Source: Megalopta genalis (lineage: Eukaryota > Arthropoda > Insecta > Hymenoptera > Halictidae). Taken from it: a DNA stretch of 64,000 bases. This document shows, piece after piece, positions 27,701 through 36,580 of this stretch. The position numbers and the translations under genes were made by a program. The stretch's first letter is position 1, and every line of letters starts with the position of its first letter. Where the stretch lies: the NCBI RefSeq assembly GCF_051020955.1, contig NW_027476280.1, positions 186,001 through 250,000 on the forward strand, in the 5' to 3' direction. Below the pieces are notes generated by a model. It was not told the origin of the DNA, ran no database searches, and saw nothing but the letters and a program-made list of their open reading frames with translations.

Positions 27701-29940
27701 CTTCAAATCAATGCGATGTAGAAGGTTTAGCTTCAAATCAATAAGAGGTAGAAGGTTTAGCTTCAAATCAACAGAATATAGTAGGTTTAGCTTCAAATCA
27801 ATGCGATGTAGTAGGTTCAGCTTCAAATCCCAGCGACACATATGATTTAGCTTCAAATACTTGCGATATAAGTGATATAGCTTCAGAAGCTGTAGGAACA
27901 AACGTGGTAGCTTCAATTCCATGCGAGACACATGATTTAGCTTCAAATCAATTCGAAGTACAATGCTTAGATTCAAAACCATGCGAAACAAATGATTTAG
28001 CTTCAAATGAATGCGAAGTAGAAGAATTAGCTTCAAATCCATGCAAAACAAATGGTTTAGCTACAAATACTTGTGATATACATTATTTAGCTACAACTGC
28101 ATGCGAAACGAACGAGTTAGCTTGAAATCCACGCGATACACATGATTTAGCTTCAAATCAATGCGATGTGGAAGGTTTAGCTTCAAATCCATGCGATACA
28201 CAAGATTTAGCTTCAAATCAATGCGATGTAGAAGGTTCAGCTTCAAATCCATACGAAACACATGATTTAGCTTCAAATCAATTCGAAGTACAATGCTTAG
28301 ATTCAAATCCATGCGAAAGAAATGATTTAGCTTCAAATGAATGCGAAGTAGAAGGCTTAGCTTCAAATCCATGCAAAACAAATGGTTTAGCTACAAATGC
28401 TTGTGATATACATTATTTAGCTACAACTGCATGCGAAACAAACGAGTTACCTTCAAATCCATGCTATATACATGATTTAGCTTCTAATTAATACGATGTA
28501 GAAGGTTTAGCTTGAAATCCATGCGATACACAAGATTTAGCTTCAAATCAATGCGATGTAGTAGGTTCAGCTTCAAATCCATCCGACACATATGATTTAG
28601 ATTCAAATACTTGCGATATAAGTGATATAGCTTCAGAAGCTGTAGGAACAAACGTGGTAGCTTCAATTCCATGCGAGACACATGATTTAGCTTCAAATCA
28701 ATGCGATGTAGAAGGTTTAGCTTCAAGTCCAAGCGTAACACATGATATAGCTTCAAATACTGCGATATAAGTGATATAGCTTCGAATACAGGCGAAACGA
28801 ACAAGTTAGCTTCAAATCCATACGAAACACATGATTCAGCTGCAAATCAATGCGATGTAGAAGGTTTAGCTTCAAATCCATGCGAAACACATTATTCAGC
28901 TGCAAATCAGTGCGAAGTAGAAGGCTCGGGTTCAAATCAATGTGATTCAAATGGTTCATCTTCAAATACTTGTGAATGACAAGATTGAGCTTCAACTGCA
29001 TGCAAAACACATGATTTAGCTTCAAATCAATGCGATGTAGAAGGTTTAGCTTCAAATCCATGCAAAACACGTGATTTATCTTCCAATTAATGCGAAGTAG
29101 AAGGCTTAGCTTCAAATCCATGCGAATCAAATGGTTTAGCTTCAAATACTTGTGATATACGTTATTTAGATTTAACTGCATGCGCAACGAACGAGTTAGC
29201 TTCAAATCCATGCGAAACACATGATTTAGCTGCAAATCAATGCGATGAAGTAGGTTTAGCTTCAAATCCATGCGAAACAAATGATATAGCTTCAAACACA
29301 TGGGGTGTAAGTGATATAGCTTCAAATGAAGACTAATCAATCGTGTTAGCTTCAAAATCCATGCGATACACATGATTTAGATTCAAATCAATGCGATGTA
29401 GAAGGTTTAGCTTCAAATCCATGCGAAACAAATGATTTAGCATCAGATACTTCTGATATAACTGATATAGCTTCAAATGCAGGGGAAACAAACGAGTTAG
29501 CATCAAATCCATGCAAAACACGTGATTTAGCTGCAAATCAATGCGTTGTAGAAGGATTAGCTTCAAATCCATGCGAAACACATTATTTAGCTGCAAATCA
29601 GTGCGAAGTAGAAGGCTCGGGTTCAAATCAATGCAATTCAAATGTTTCATCTTCAAATACATGTGAAAGACATGATTTCAAATCAATAGAATATAGAAAG
29701 TTTAGCTTCAAATTGTGGCGGACCAGACATAAAAAGACACGTCCTTCAAAAGCGGGGTGTACACATGCCTTTTTCGGGTTTTCTCGACGCAAGGCGTACA
29801 CCCCGCAATAAAACAATAAAAACGTTGGGACACAGCTTCGGACCATAGGTCCCGGATCACCCCGGTCGGAAAATCTTCGGGAAAGGCCTTCGCCCTTCCC
29901 GAGGACTTTCCCTTAACAATTTCAAGGACTTTCCCTACCA

Positions 29941-29977
29941 ATAAATACGAGGACCTCTCGACCGAGAGAAGTCAGTT
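29941..29977 (+). promoter_or_regulatory. Candidate LTR core promoter (ATAAATA plus TCAGTT initiator)
   Basis: TCAGTT at 29972-29977 matches the arthropod initiator consensus TCAKTY. An AT-rich ATAAATA at 29941-29947 lies about 30 bases upstream of the presumed start at the A of TCA, where a TATA-like element would be expected. If used, R would begin near 29974. This is motif evidence only. The same pair is in the other three LTRs. Confidence 0.45.
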
Positions 29978-30084
29978 AGCAAGTTTTCCTCCGACTCTCA
30001 ACGTGTCCATATTTCTGTATCATCCGTCACTCGTTTACCTTTACCTTCTACACACTGTACCTCATCGCCTTTGTTACAAGTTAT

Positions 30085-30090
30085 ATTAAA
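30085..30090 (+). other. Candidate polyadenylation hexamer in LTR
   Basis: ATTAAA, the common variant of AATAAA, lies about 110 bases downstream of the candidate initiator and before the LTR end. That is a workable position for 3'-end formation in the R region. AATAAA also occurs upstream of the initiator (about 29808 and 29939), where it would not be in R under this model. Confidence 0.35.
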
Positions 30091-30165
30091 GTTCTCGTTA
30101 TATAAAAACCAAAAGAACTCTCGGATTATTTTATACAAACCGTCGCAGTAACCCCTGCGACAAAC

Positions 30166-30183
30166 TGGTGACCCCGACGTGAT
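30166..30183 (+). other. Primer-binding site, tRNA-Trp type
   Basis: TGGTGACCCCGACGTGAT starts three bases after the 5' LTR. It is the reverse complement of the last 18 bases (with CCA) of eukaryotic tRNA-Trp, whose 3' end reads ATCACGTCGGGGTCACCA. A full 18-base match supports tRNA-Trp as minus-strand primer, as reported for CsRn1-clade elements. Confidence 0.88.
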
Positions 30184-30319
30184 CCGAGAGTACCGCGAGT
30201 GCGTGATAACCGAGAACTTAGTAACTCTTAGTGACATCTCGTTCGGCAACATACGAACTTCGCGATCCGAGTGGTGTTATACAAACAGTGTGAACTTTAT
30301 TTTTTTTAATTCATACGAA

Positions 30320-31120
30320 ATGACGGACGCCAGCCCCATCCAAACTACCGCCACCGGTGTAGAGGTAAATTAAATTAATATACGCGTACCTAACTTTACC
30401 CCCGAGGTACCAGCTATGTGGTTTGCACAACTGGAAGGACAGTTTCTCATAGCGGGAATAAAATGCGAGAATAAAAAGTTCTGGTACACAGCCTCGAACT
30501 TGGAAACCAAGTATGCAACCGAGGTACAGGATCTAATTATCAACCCGCCAGCTGAAAATCCCTTCAAAATTTTGAAAGAGACGCTCATATCGCGCCTCTC
30601 GCAGTCGAACGAATCGCGTCTTCAGCGACTCCTGGAGCGAGAAGAAATGGGGGACCGGAAACCTTCACAGTTTTTGCGGTACCTAAGGGGGCTGGAAAAT
30701 TCAGTGCCGGACAATATAGTTCGAACTATATGTCTCAACCGGTTGCCGACGCATGTACGAGCAATCCTCGCTACGCACACGGATACGACGTTGGAGAAAC
30801 TCGGCCTACTCGCCGACCAAATAGTGATACTCACACCGAGAGCACACGTAGCCAGCATCGACAGGACACCCGCCCCGGACAACAATTTGGCGCAGCAAGT
30901 AGAAGCTTTAACGCGTCAAGTAGCCACGCTGACAGCAATATTAAACGAAAGAGTAGCCCGACCACGCACTAAAAACTTCACGCGAGGCAGATCACGGCAA
31001 CGTAGCCATAGTCGTGGTAAGCAAGGTATGTGTTGGTACCACGCACGCTTCGCGGATAAAGCCATAAAATGCATTTCTCCGTGCACCGCGAATCCGGGAA
31101 ACTCAAATCCTCGTCAATAA
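30320..31120 (+). pseudogene. gag: gag, interrupted by an early stop
   Basis: The likely original start is the ATG at 30320. The frame meets TAA at 30371-30373 (codon 18) and stays open from there to TAA 31118-31120. The downstream ATG at 30416 gives 234 residues. This part holds a capsid-like helical region. A basic Arg/Ser-rich stretch follows, then a knuckle with Cys206, His209, Cys219 and Cys223 (C-x2-H-x9-C-x3-C, numbered from 30416). That CHCC pattern differs from the usual CCHC and is typical of the CsRn1 group. Gag would form the particle and bind RNA. The final 20 codons overlap the pol frame with a slippery heptamer. The early stop may simply move initiation to 30416, so partial function cannot be excluded. 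The stop is shared with copy 2. Confidence 0.85.
31096..31102 (+). promoter_or_regulatory. Candidate -1 ribosomal frameshift heptamer (gag-pol)
   Basis: G GGA AAC fits the X XXY YYZ rule in the gag reading frame (ccG GGA AAC tca). It lies 16 bases before the gag stop and inside the only window (about 31060-31120) where gag and the -1 pol frame are both open. Pol is in the -1 frame relative to gag, as required. I could not establish a downstream pseudoknot by eye. Confidence 0.7.
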
Positions 31121-31662
31121 TCGCGGCAACATATGACGAGTTCCCTACAAGCCGCCTTTTTATCACTGAAAAAGCGTCAAGGACTCAATACCTTATTGAT
31201 ACTGGCGCGGACGTGAGCGTTTACCCTCGGACGTACTTATCGACGAACCCGCCGCGCTCAAATTACGAAATGTTTGCGGCAAACGGTACAAGGATCCCCA
31301 CATACGGGACAATTACGCTGAGAGTCGACTTCGATCTACGTCGCGAGTTAATATGGCGATTTATTGTAGCGGATATCGCTAAACCAATCATCGGCGCGGA
31401 TTTCCTAGGTCATTTTGGGTTACTCGTCGACATCAAAAACAGATGTTTAGTCGATGGCACAACATCGCGAACTACGCAAGGCTCAATAGTACGGGACAAA
31501 TTTGTCACAATCAAGACAATTCACGGCGATACGCAATATCACGCCTTACTTTCACGATACAGTGAAATAACACATCCCGCGGGTACGCCTAGCGCTGCAA
31601 AACACAGTATCGAGCACCATATTGAAACGACCCCCGGAACGCCTATCTCTCACAAAGTCTGA
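31099..31662 (+). pseudogene. pol: pol protease segment, ends at premature TGA
   Basis: This is the pol frame following the putative frameshift. An aspartic protease is recognisable by Asp-Thr-Gly at 31198-31206 (DTGADVS) and the later IIGADFLG motif at about 31390-31415, the usual pair in retroelement proteases. The enzyme would act as a dimer to cut Gag-Pol. The frame stops at TGA 31660-31662, yet clear pol sequence continues in the same frame beyond it, so this is a nonsense lesion. The first ATG in the frame (31069) is not a likely start, as the segment should be reached by frameshifting. The lesion is shared with copy 2. Confidence 0.85.
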
Positions 31663-32952
31663 CAACTCGCTCCGGACCGCTATAAAGCAGCAAAAGCGGA
31701 ATTTGACCTGCTGCTCAAGCAAGGGATTATTCGACCTTCTAAGAGCCCATGGTCATCACCGTTGCACATGGTCACGAAAAAAAACGGAGAATGGCGCCCT
31801 TGCGTAGACTACCGCGGGTTGAATAAACGAACAATTCCGAATAGATATCCCATACGACGCATCGAAGATTTCTCACAAAATCTACACGGGAAAACAATCT
31901 TCTCAACCATCGACCTCGTGCGCGCTTACCACCAGATACCGATAGCTGCGGAGGATATTCCAAAAACCGCCGTAATTACACCTTTTGGTTTATTTGAATA
32001 TTTATACGGACCCTTCGGCCTTTGCGAGATAGCTCAAACTTTTCAGAGATTCATAGACGAAGTTACGCGAGATTTGGATTTCGTCTTCGCCTATCTCGAC
32101 GATTTTTTAATAGCTTCCGCAAACCCGAGCGAACATCTGCAACACCTCGAGATTATTTTCAAAAGATTTAAGGAATATGGCATTGTCATGAACCCAAGAA
32201 AATGCGTATTCGGAGCCTCTCAGGTCAAATTTCTCGGCTACCAGGTAGACGAGAAGGGAACTCGCCCACCCGAACATAAGGTCGACGCCGTAAAAAACTT
32301 CCCTCAGCCGACAACCGTAAAACAATTACGCCGTTTCCTTGGGATGGTTAACTTCTACCGTCGATTCCTGCCAGCAGCTGCGACACGACAAAAGCCCCTT
32401 AACGGCCTACTGACAGGCCCAAAAATGACAGGTAACAAACATATCAATTGGACCGAAGAGGCCAAACAAGCTTTCGTCGCAATAAAAGAAGGCCTAGCCA
32501 ACGCCACGCTGTTGGTACATCCAGCAATAAATGCTCCATTATCAATAACTGTGGACGCTTCTGACCACGCGATAGGAGCCGTTTTGCAACAAAGGACAAA
32601 CAACGATTGGCAACCCCTTGGATTTTTCTCTCGCCCCCTGACAAAAACTCAAGCTAAGTATAGCGCGTACGATCGCGAGCTTCTCGCTATTTACGAAGCC
32701 ATAAAATACTTCATTTACGCTGTAGAAGGCAGAAACTTCACCATATTCACAGATCACAAACCGCTTACTTATGTTTTTAACCAAAAGAAAGAAAAATCCC
32801 CAAGGCAGTTCCGTTACTTTGATTACATTTCACAATTCACATCGGACATAAAACATATTTCGGGCATAAATAATGTAGTCGCAGACGCTCTATCCAGAAT
32901 CGAAGAAATCGAAGAGATTTCTTGCAGCTCTCGCCGCAGCAGAAACCGATGA
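31663..32952 (+). pseudogene. pol: pol reverse transcriptase and RNase H segment
   Basis: The segment continues the protease frame after the TGA. Reverse transcriptase motifs appear in order: the WSSPLHMV and DYRGLNKRT fingers region, STIDLVRAYHQI (first catalytic Asp), PFG, then YLDD at 32092-32103 with the catalytic Asp pair, and FLGYQVDEKG. An RNase H domain follows with VDASDHAIGAVL, YDRELLAIYEA, FTDHKPLTY and VADALSR, supplying the D-E-D-D residues. The stretch before AQTFQ (GLCEIA) departs from the usual GLRNAA-like sequence, possibly decay. The frame drifts off at about 32910-32952, where the polyprotein continues one frame over, so a small indel separates it from integrase. Confidence 0.9.
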
Positions 32953-33517
32953 CGAAGAACTACAACATTTATTGCAATCCGATACAAACCTACAACTAAA
33001 ATCTATTTTCTTTGAACCGTGTAAAGCCAACATCTACTGCGATATTTCTACACAGAGAGCCCGCCCTTATATCGTACCGTCATTCCGCAAGAAGGTTTTC
33101 CAACGGATCCATGGATTAGCCCACCCAGGTACACGGGCCACCATAAAACTTATCCAAGAAAGGTTTGTGTGGCCATCCATGCGGAAAGATTGCACACAAT
33201 GGGTTCGAACATGCATACAATGCCAAAAATCAAAAATATCTAAGCACGTGTCTTCACCTATAGGCAAATTCGAAACACCAAGCGCTAGATTCCAACACAT
33301 TCATATGGACATAGTTGGCCCGATAACATCCTCAGAAGGTTTCAAGTACTGCGTAACGTGCGTGGACCGATTCACGCAATGGCCCGAAGCCTGGCCAGTG
33401 GAAGAAATCACCGCAGAAGCAGTCGCAAAAGTTTTTATGAACTGGATTAGCCGCTTCGGAGTCCCCGCGAGAATAACAACCGACCAAGGAAGACTTCACA
33501 GTTATTCAAAGAATTAA
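32918..33517 (+). pseudogene. pol: pol integrase, N-terminal part
   Basis: This is pol in the next frame after the indel near 32910-32920. It has the H-x3-H and C-x2-C zinc-binding domain (RIHGLAHPG then CIQC, about 33110-33225). The first catalytic Asp lies in HMDIVGP (Asp codon at 33308) and the second in TTDQG (Asp codon at 33482). Reading frame is lost soon after and ends at TAA 33515-33517. Integrase would insert the cDNA. The distance from the second Asp codon to the Glu codon at 33583 is 101 bases, 7 short of the usual D-x35-E spacing. A 7-base deletion near 33490 would explain both the frame change and the spacing. Confidence 0.87.
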
Positions 33518-34212
33518 CCCGTTTGATTGGCGCCTCACACCTTGTGACAACTGCATACCACCCGTAAGCCAACGGAATGGTTGAACGATTCCATAGGCAA
33601 CTCAAAGCAGGAATCATGTGTCATGAAGACAACAAATGGACCCAACGACTTCCTATTGTTTTATTAGGCATTAGATCAGCACCCAAAGAAGATCTACAGG
33701 CAAGCTCAACAGAGCTAGTATATGGAGAAAGTGTCTGTTTACCAGGAGAATTTTTCGAAAACCATAAAGTACAGGATACCAATGATTTCGTAAAACAACT
33801 ACGCCAGCATATCAAGGAAATTAAACCAACAGCTCCGGTTAAACACGGAGAGAAAAAGCCTTTTATTTTTAAAGACCTAGCAACGTCGCAACAAGTCTTC
33901 GTTCGCCATGACGCGGTAAGAAAACACTTACAGCCACCATACGATGGACCATATACAGTAATCGACCGCGCAACAAAATATTTTACCCTTGATATCACCG
34001 GAAAACATACAAAAATCTCCATCGACCGCCTTAAACCAGCATATTTATTAAAAGATGCCGCAAACAATAATACACAACACAACAAGACTAACCTGCAACC
34101 AGAAGTACAAGCACAAGGCACTTCAAACGTACCAACGACAACACGTTCCGGTAGAAGAGTAAAATTTCCAGACTTCTTCGGAATGCCGTTAGCTCACGAA
34201 CATACTTATTAA
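33496..34212 (+). pseudogene. pol: pol integrase, C-terminal part with GPY module
   Basis: This continues integrase after the frameshift. It contains a further in-frame TAA at 33565-33567 just before NGMVERFHRQLK, where the third catalytic residue (Glu, codon 33583) sits. A long open stretch from 33577 to the TAA ending at 34212 follows. It holds the PPYDGPYTV sequence, the GPY/F module found at the C terminus of many Ty3/gypsy integrases, and a basic tail near TRSGRRVKFPDF. Nothing resembling an envelope gene follows. The lesions are the same in copy 2. Confidence 0.87.
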
Positions 34213-34402
34213 TATACTCCGATATATCTGGCGTACGCATATTATAAAACCATGAAAAGTGCTGTCCACTACTAATACCATTATCAATGTTATAAGCGAC
34301 ATATTCACACCGTAAAATGTATATATTTTAGATTACCACGTTGATTTCCCATAGGTATAATATTTTTTTTTCAACCAATTTTGTACCTTAGCGTTAATCA
34401 CT

Positions 34403-34416
34403 GGAAGGGGGGTGAA
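34403..34416 (+). other. Polypurine tract, copy 1
   Basis: GGAAGGGGGGTGAA directly precedes the 3' LTR (TGTGGCGG at 34417). This is the expected position and composition for the plus-strand primer. Confidence 0.85.
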
Positions 34417-34864
34417 TGTGGCGGACCAGACATAAAAAGACACGTCCTTCAAAAGCGGGGTGTACACATGCCTTTTTTGGGTTTTCCCGACGCAAGGCGT
34501 ACACCCCGCAATAAAACAATAAAAACGTTGGGACACAGCTTCGGACCATAGGTCCCGGATCACCCCGGTCGGAAAATCTTCGGGAAAGGCCTTCGCCCTT
34601 CCCGAGGACTTTCCCTTACCAATTTCAAGGACTTTCCCTACCAATAAATACGAGGACCTCTCGACCGAGAGAAGTCAGTTAGCAAGTTTTCCTCCGACTC
34701 TCAACGTGTCCATATTTCTGTATCATCCGTCACTCGTTTACCTTTACCTTCTACACACTGTACCTCATCGCCTTTGTTACAAGTTATATTAAAGTTCTCG
34801 TTTATAAAAACCAAAAGAACTCTCGGATTATTTTATACAAACCGTCGCAGTAACCCCTGTGACA
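34417..34864 (+). repeat. 3' LTR, copy 1
   Basis: It runs from TGTGGCGGACC to CCTGTGACA and is followed at once by satellite (AAAAATCAATGCG). It is one base shorter than the 5' LTR, in the CGTTTATAAAAACC stretch. It carries the same candidate initiator (about 34675-34680), so transcripts starting here would run into the + strand of the array. Confidence 0.95.
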
Positions 34865-36129
34865 AAAAATCAATGCGATGTAGAAGGTTTAGCTTCAAAT
34901 CCATACGAAACAAATGATTTAGCTTCAAATCAATTCGAAGGACAAGGCTTAGATTCAAATCCATGCGAAACAAATTATTTAGCTTCAAATGAATGCGAAG
35001 TAGAAGGCTTAGCTTCAAATCCATGCAAAACAAATGGTTTAGCTACAAAATCTTGTGATATACATTATTTATATACAACTGCATGCGAAACAAACGAGTT
35101 AGCTTCAAATCCATGCGATACACATGATTCAGCTTCAAATCAATGCGATGTAGAAGGTTTAGCTTCAAATCCATGCGACACATATGATTTAGCTTCAAAT
35201 ACTTGCGATAAAAGTGATATAGGTTCAAAAGCTGGAGGAACAAACGAGGTGGCTTCAATTCCATGCGAAACACATGATTTAGCTTCAAATCAATAAGATG
35301 TAGCAGGTTTAGCTTCAAATCAATGTGATGTAGAATGTTTAGCTACAAATCCATGCGACACAAATGATTTAGCGTCAGATAATTGCGATATAAGTGATAT
35401 AGCTTCAAATGCAGGGGAAACAAATGAGTTAGCTTCAAATTCATGCAAAACACACGATTAAGATTCAAATCAATGCTATGTAGAAGGTTTAGCTTAAAAA
35501 GCAATGCGACGCAAATGATTTAGATTCTGATACTTGCGATATAAGTGATACAGCATCAAATGAAGGAGAGACAAATGAGTTAGCTTCAAATCCAAGCGAA
35601 GCACATGATTTAGCTTCAAATCAGTGCGAAGTAGAAGGCTTAGCGTCAAATCCATTCGAGACAACCGATTTGGCTTCAAATACTTGTGGTATAAATGAAG
35701 AAGCTTCAAATGAAGGCGAAACAAACGAGTTAAATTCAAATCCAAGCGAAACACATGATTTACCTTCAAATCAATGCGAAGTAGAAGCCTGAGCTTCAAA
35801 ACCTTGCGACACAATGATTTAGTTTCAAGTATTTGCGATATAAATGATATAGCTTCAAATGCAGACGAAACATACTGGTTAGCTTCAGATCCAAACGAAA
35901 TATATGACTTAGATCTAAATTGATGCGAAACTAATGATTTAGATACAAACCAATGCGAACTAGATGTCTTAGGTTCAAATCTTTGCGAAACAAACGATTT
36001 AGCTTCAGATACTTGCGATATAAGTGATATAGCTTCAAATGCAGGCGAAACAAACGAGTTAGATTCAAATCCATGCGAAACACATAATTTAGCTTCAAAT
36101 CAATGCGATGTAGAAGGTTTAGTTTCAAA

Positions 36130-36580
36130 TCCATGCGAAACACATGATTTAGCTTCAAATCAACTCGAAGTACAAGGCTAAGATTCAAATCCATGCGAAA
36201 CAAATGGTTTAGCTACAAATACTTGTGATATACGTTATTTAGATTTAACTGCATGCGCAACGAACGAGTTAGTTTCAAATCCATGCGAAACACATGATTT
36301 AGCTTCAAATCAACTCGAAGTACAAGGCTAAGATTCAAATCCATGCGAAACAAATGGTTTAGCTACAAATACTTGTGATATACGTTATTTAGATTTAACT
36401 GCATGCGCAACGAACGAGTTAGCTTCAAATCCATGCGAAACACATGAATTAGCTTCAAATCAACTGGAAGTACAAGGCTTAGATTCAAATCCATGCGAAA
36501 CAAATGGTTTAGCTACAAATACTTGTGATATACGTAATTTTGATTTAACTGCATGCGCAACGAACGAGTTAGCTTCAAAA
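36130..36580. repeat. 150-bp (5-monomer) higher-order repeat, three copies
   Basis: A five-monomer string recurs at 150-base spacing, starting near 36182, 36332 and 36482. Its markers are GTGATATACGTTATTTAGAT, the GCATGCGCAACGAACGAG monomer and the CAACTCGAAGTACAAGG monomer. The third copy has drifted (CAACTGGAAG and TACGTAATTTTGA). It is a short local amplification inside the divergent part of the array. Confidence 0.8.

Larger units (their letters stand above)
1..29713. repeat. 30-bp tandem satellite array, left block
   Basis: The sequence is a continuous head-to-tail array of about 990 monomers of 30 bp, visible as two monomers per 60 bases over long stretches. Each monomer has a core close to TTTAGCTTCAAATC-N-ATGCG followed by about ten variable bases, for example AACACATGA, TGTAGAAGG, TACACAAGA, TATAAGTGA or AACAAACGA. 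GC is roughly 37% in the consensus. Phase is kept for kilobases and shifts only at small indels, such as a 1-base loss near 1195, a 1-base gain near 3430 and a 2-base loss near 12955. No unique sequence, RNA gene or recognisable domain lies inside. The array continues off the left edge of the window. That it is heterochromatic satellite is an inference. Confidence 0.97.
29714..30162 (+). repeat. 5' LTR, copy 1
   Basis: It begins TGTGGCGGACC directly after satellite sequence and ends CCTGCGACA. It matches 34417-34864 apart from about four substitutions and one base of length. The sequence is distinct from the array in composition and has no 30-bp period. It contains candidate core promoter elements around 29941-29977 and a polyadenylation-type hexamer at 30085. 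Confidence 0.95.
29714..34864 (+). mobile_element. Ty3/gypsy LTR retrotransposon, CsRn1-like, copy 1 (inactivated)
   Basis: This is a complete 5151-bp element inside the satellite. In order it has: 5' LTR (449 bp), tRNA-Trp primer-binding site, non-coding leader, gag, pol (protease, reverse transcriptase, RNase H, integrase), a 3' untranslated stretch of about 190 bp, a polypurine tract and the 3' LTR (448 bp). There is no env-like frame. LTRs begin TGT and end ACA. The PR-RT-RH-IN order defines Ty3/gypsy. tRNA-Trp priming and a CHCC Gag knuckle are features of the CsRn1 clade. Lesions: an in-frame stop in gag codon 18, a TGA between protease and RT, a frameshift between RNase H and integrase, and a frameshift plus TAA in the integrase core. 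LTR divergence is about 1% (four substitutions and one indel). Target-site duplication is not clean: AAAT precedes it, and AAAT follows after two extra A bases. Confidence 0.95.

Noticed and set aside
27904..28125. Many 60-150-codon open frames on both strands throughout the array
   Set aside because: They are segments of the two stop-free frames of the 30-bp consensus between random stops and add nothing to the array entries.
1..29713. CRISPR-like array: regular repeats with a fixed core and variable segments
   Set aside because: The variable segments are about 10 bases, come from a small recurring set and are not unique spacers. There are no cas genes, and the context is a eukaryotic retrotransposon-bearing satellite.
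29708..29941. - strand open frame across the LTR as a host gene
   Set aside because: It lies within LTR sequence, recurs in all LTRs, and has no recognisable domain. It is best explained as a chance frame.
30622..30885. Short - strand and alternate-frame open frames inside the retrotransposon (also 30730-30972, 31622-31807, 32355-32603, 33621-34121 and the copy 2 equivalents)
   Set aside because: They overlap recognisable gag and pol in other frames and show no known motif.
34213..34402. Possible env or third open frame after pol
   Set aside because: Only about 190 AT-rich bases separate the pol stop from the polypurine tract. There is no signal peptide or membrane segment, so the element is a retrotransposon without env.
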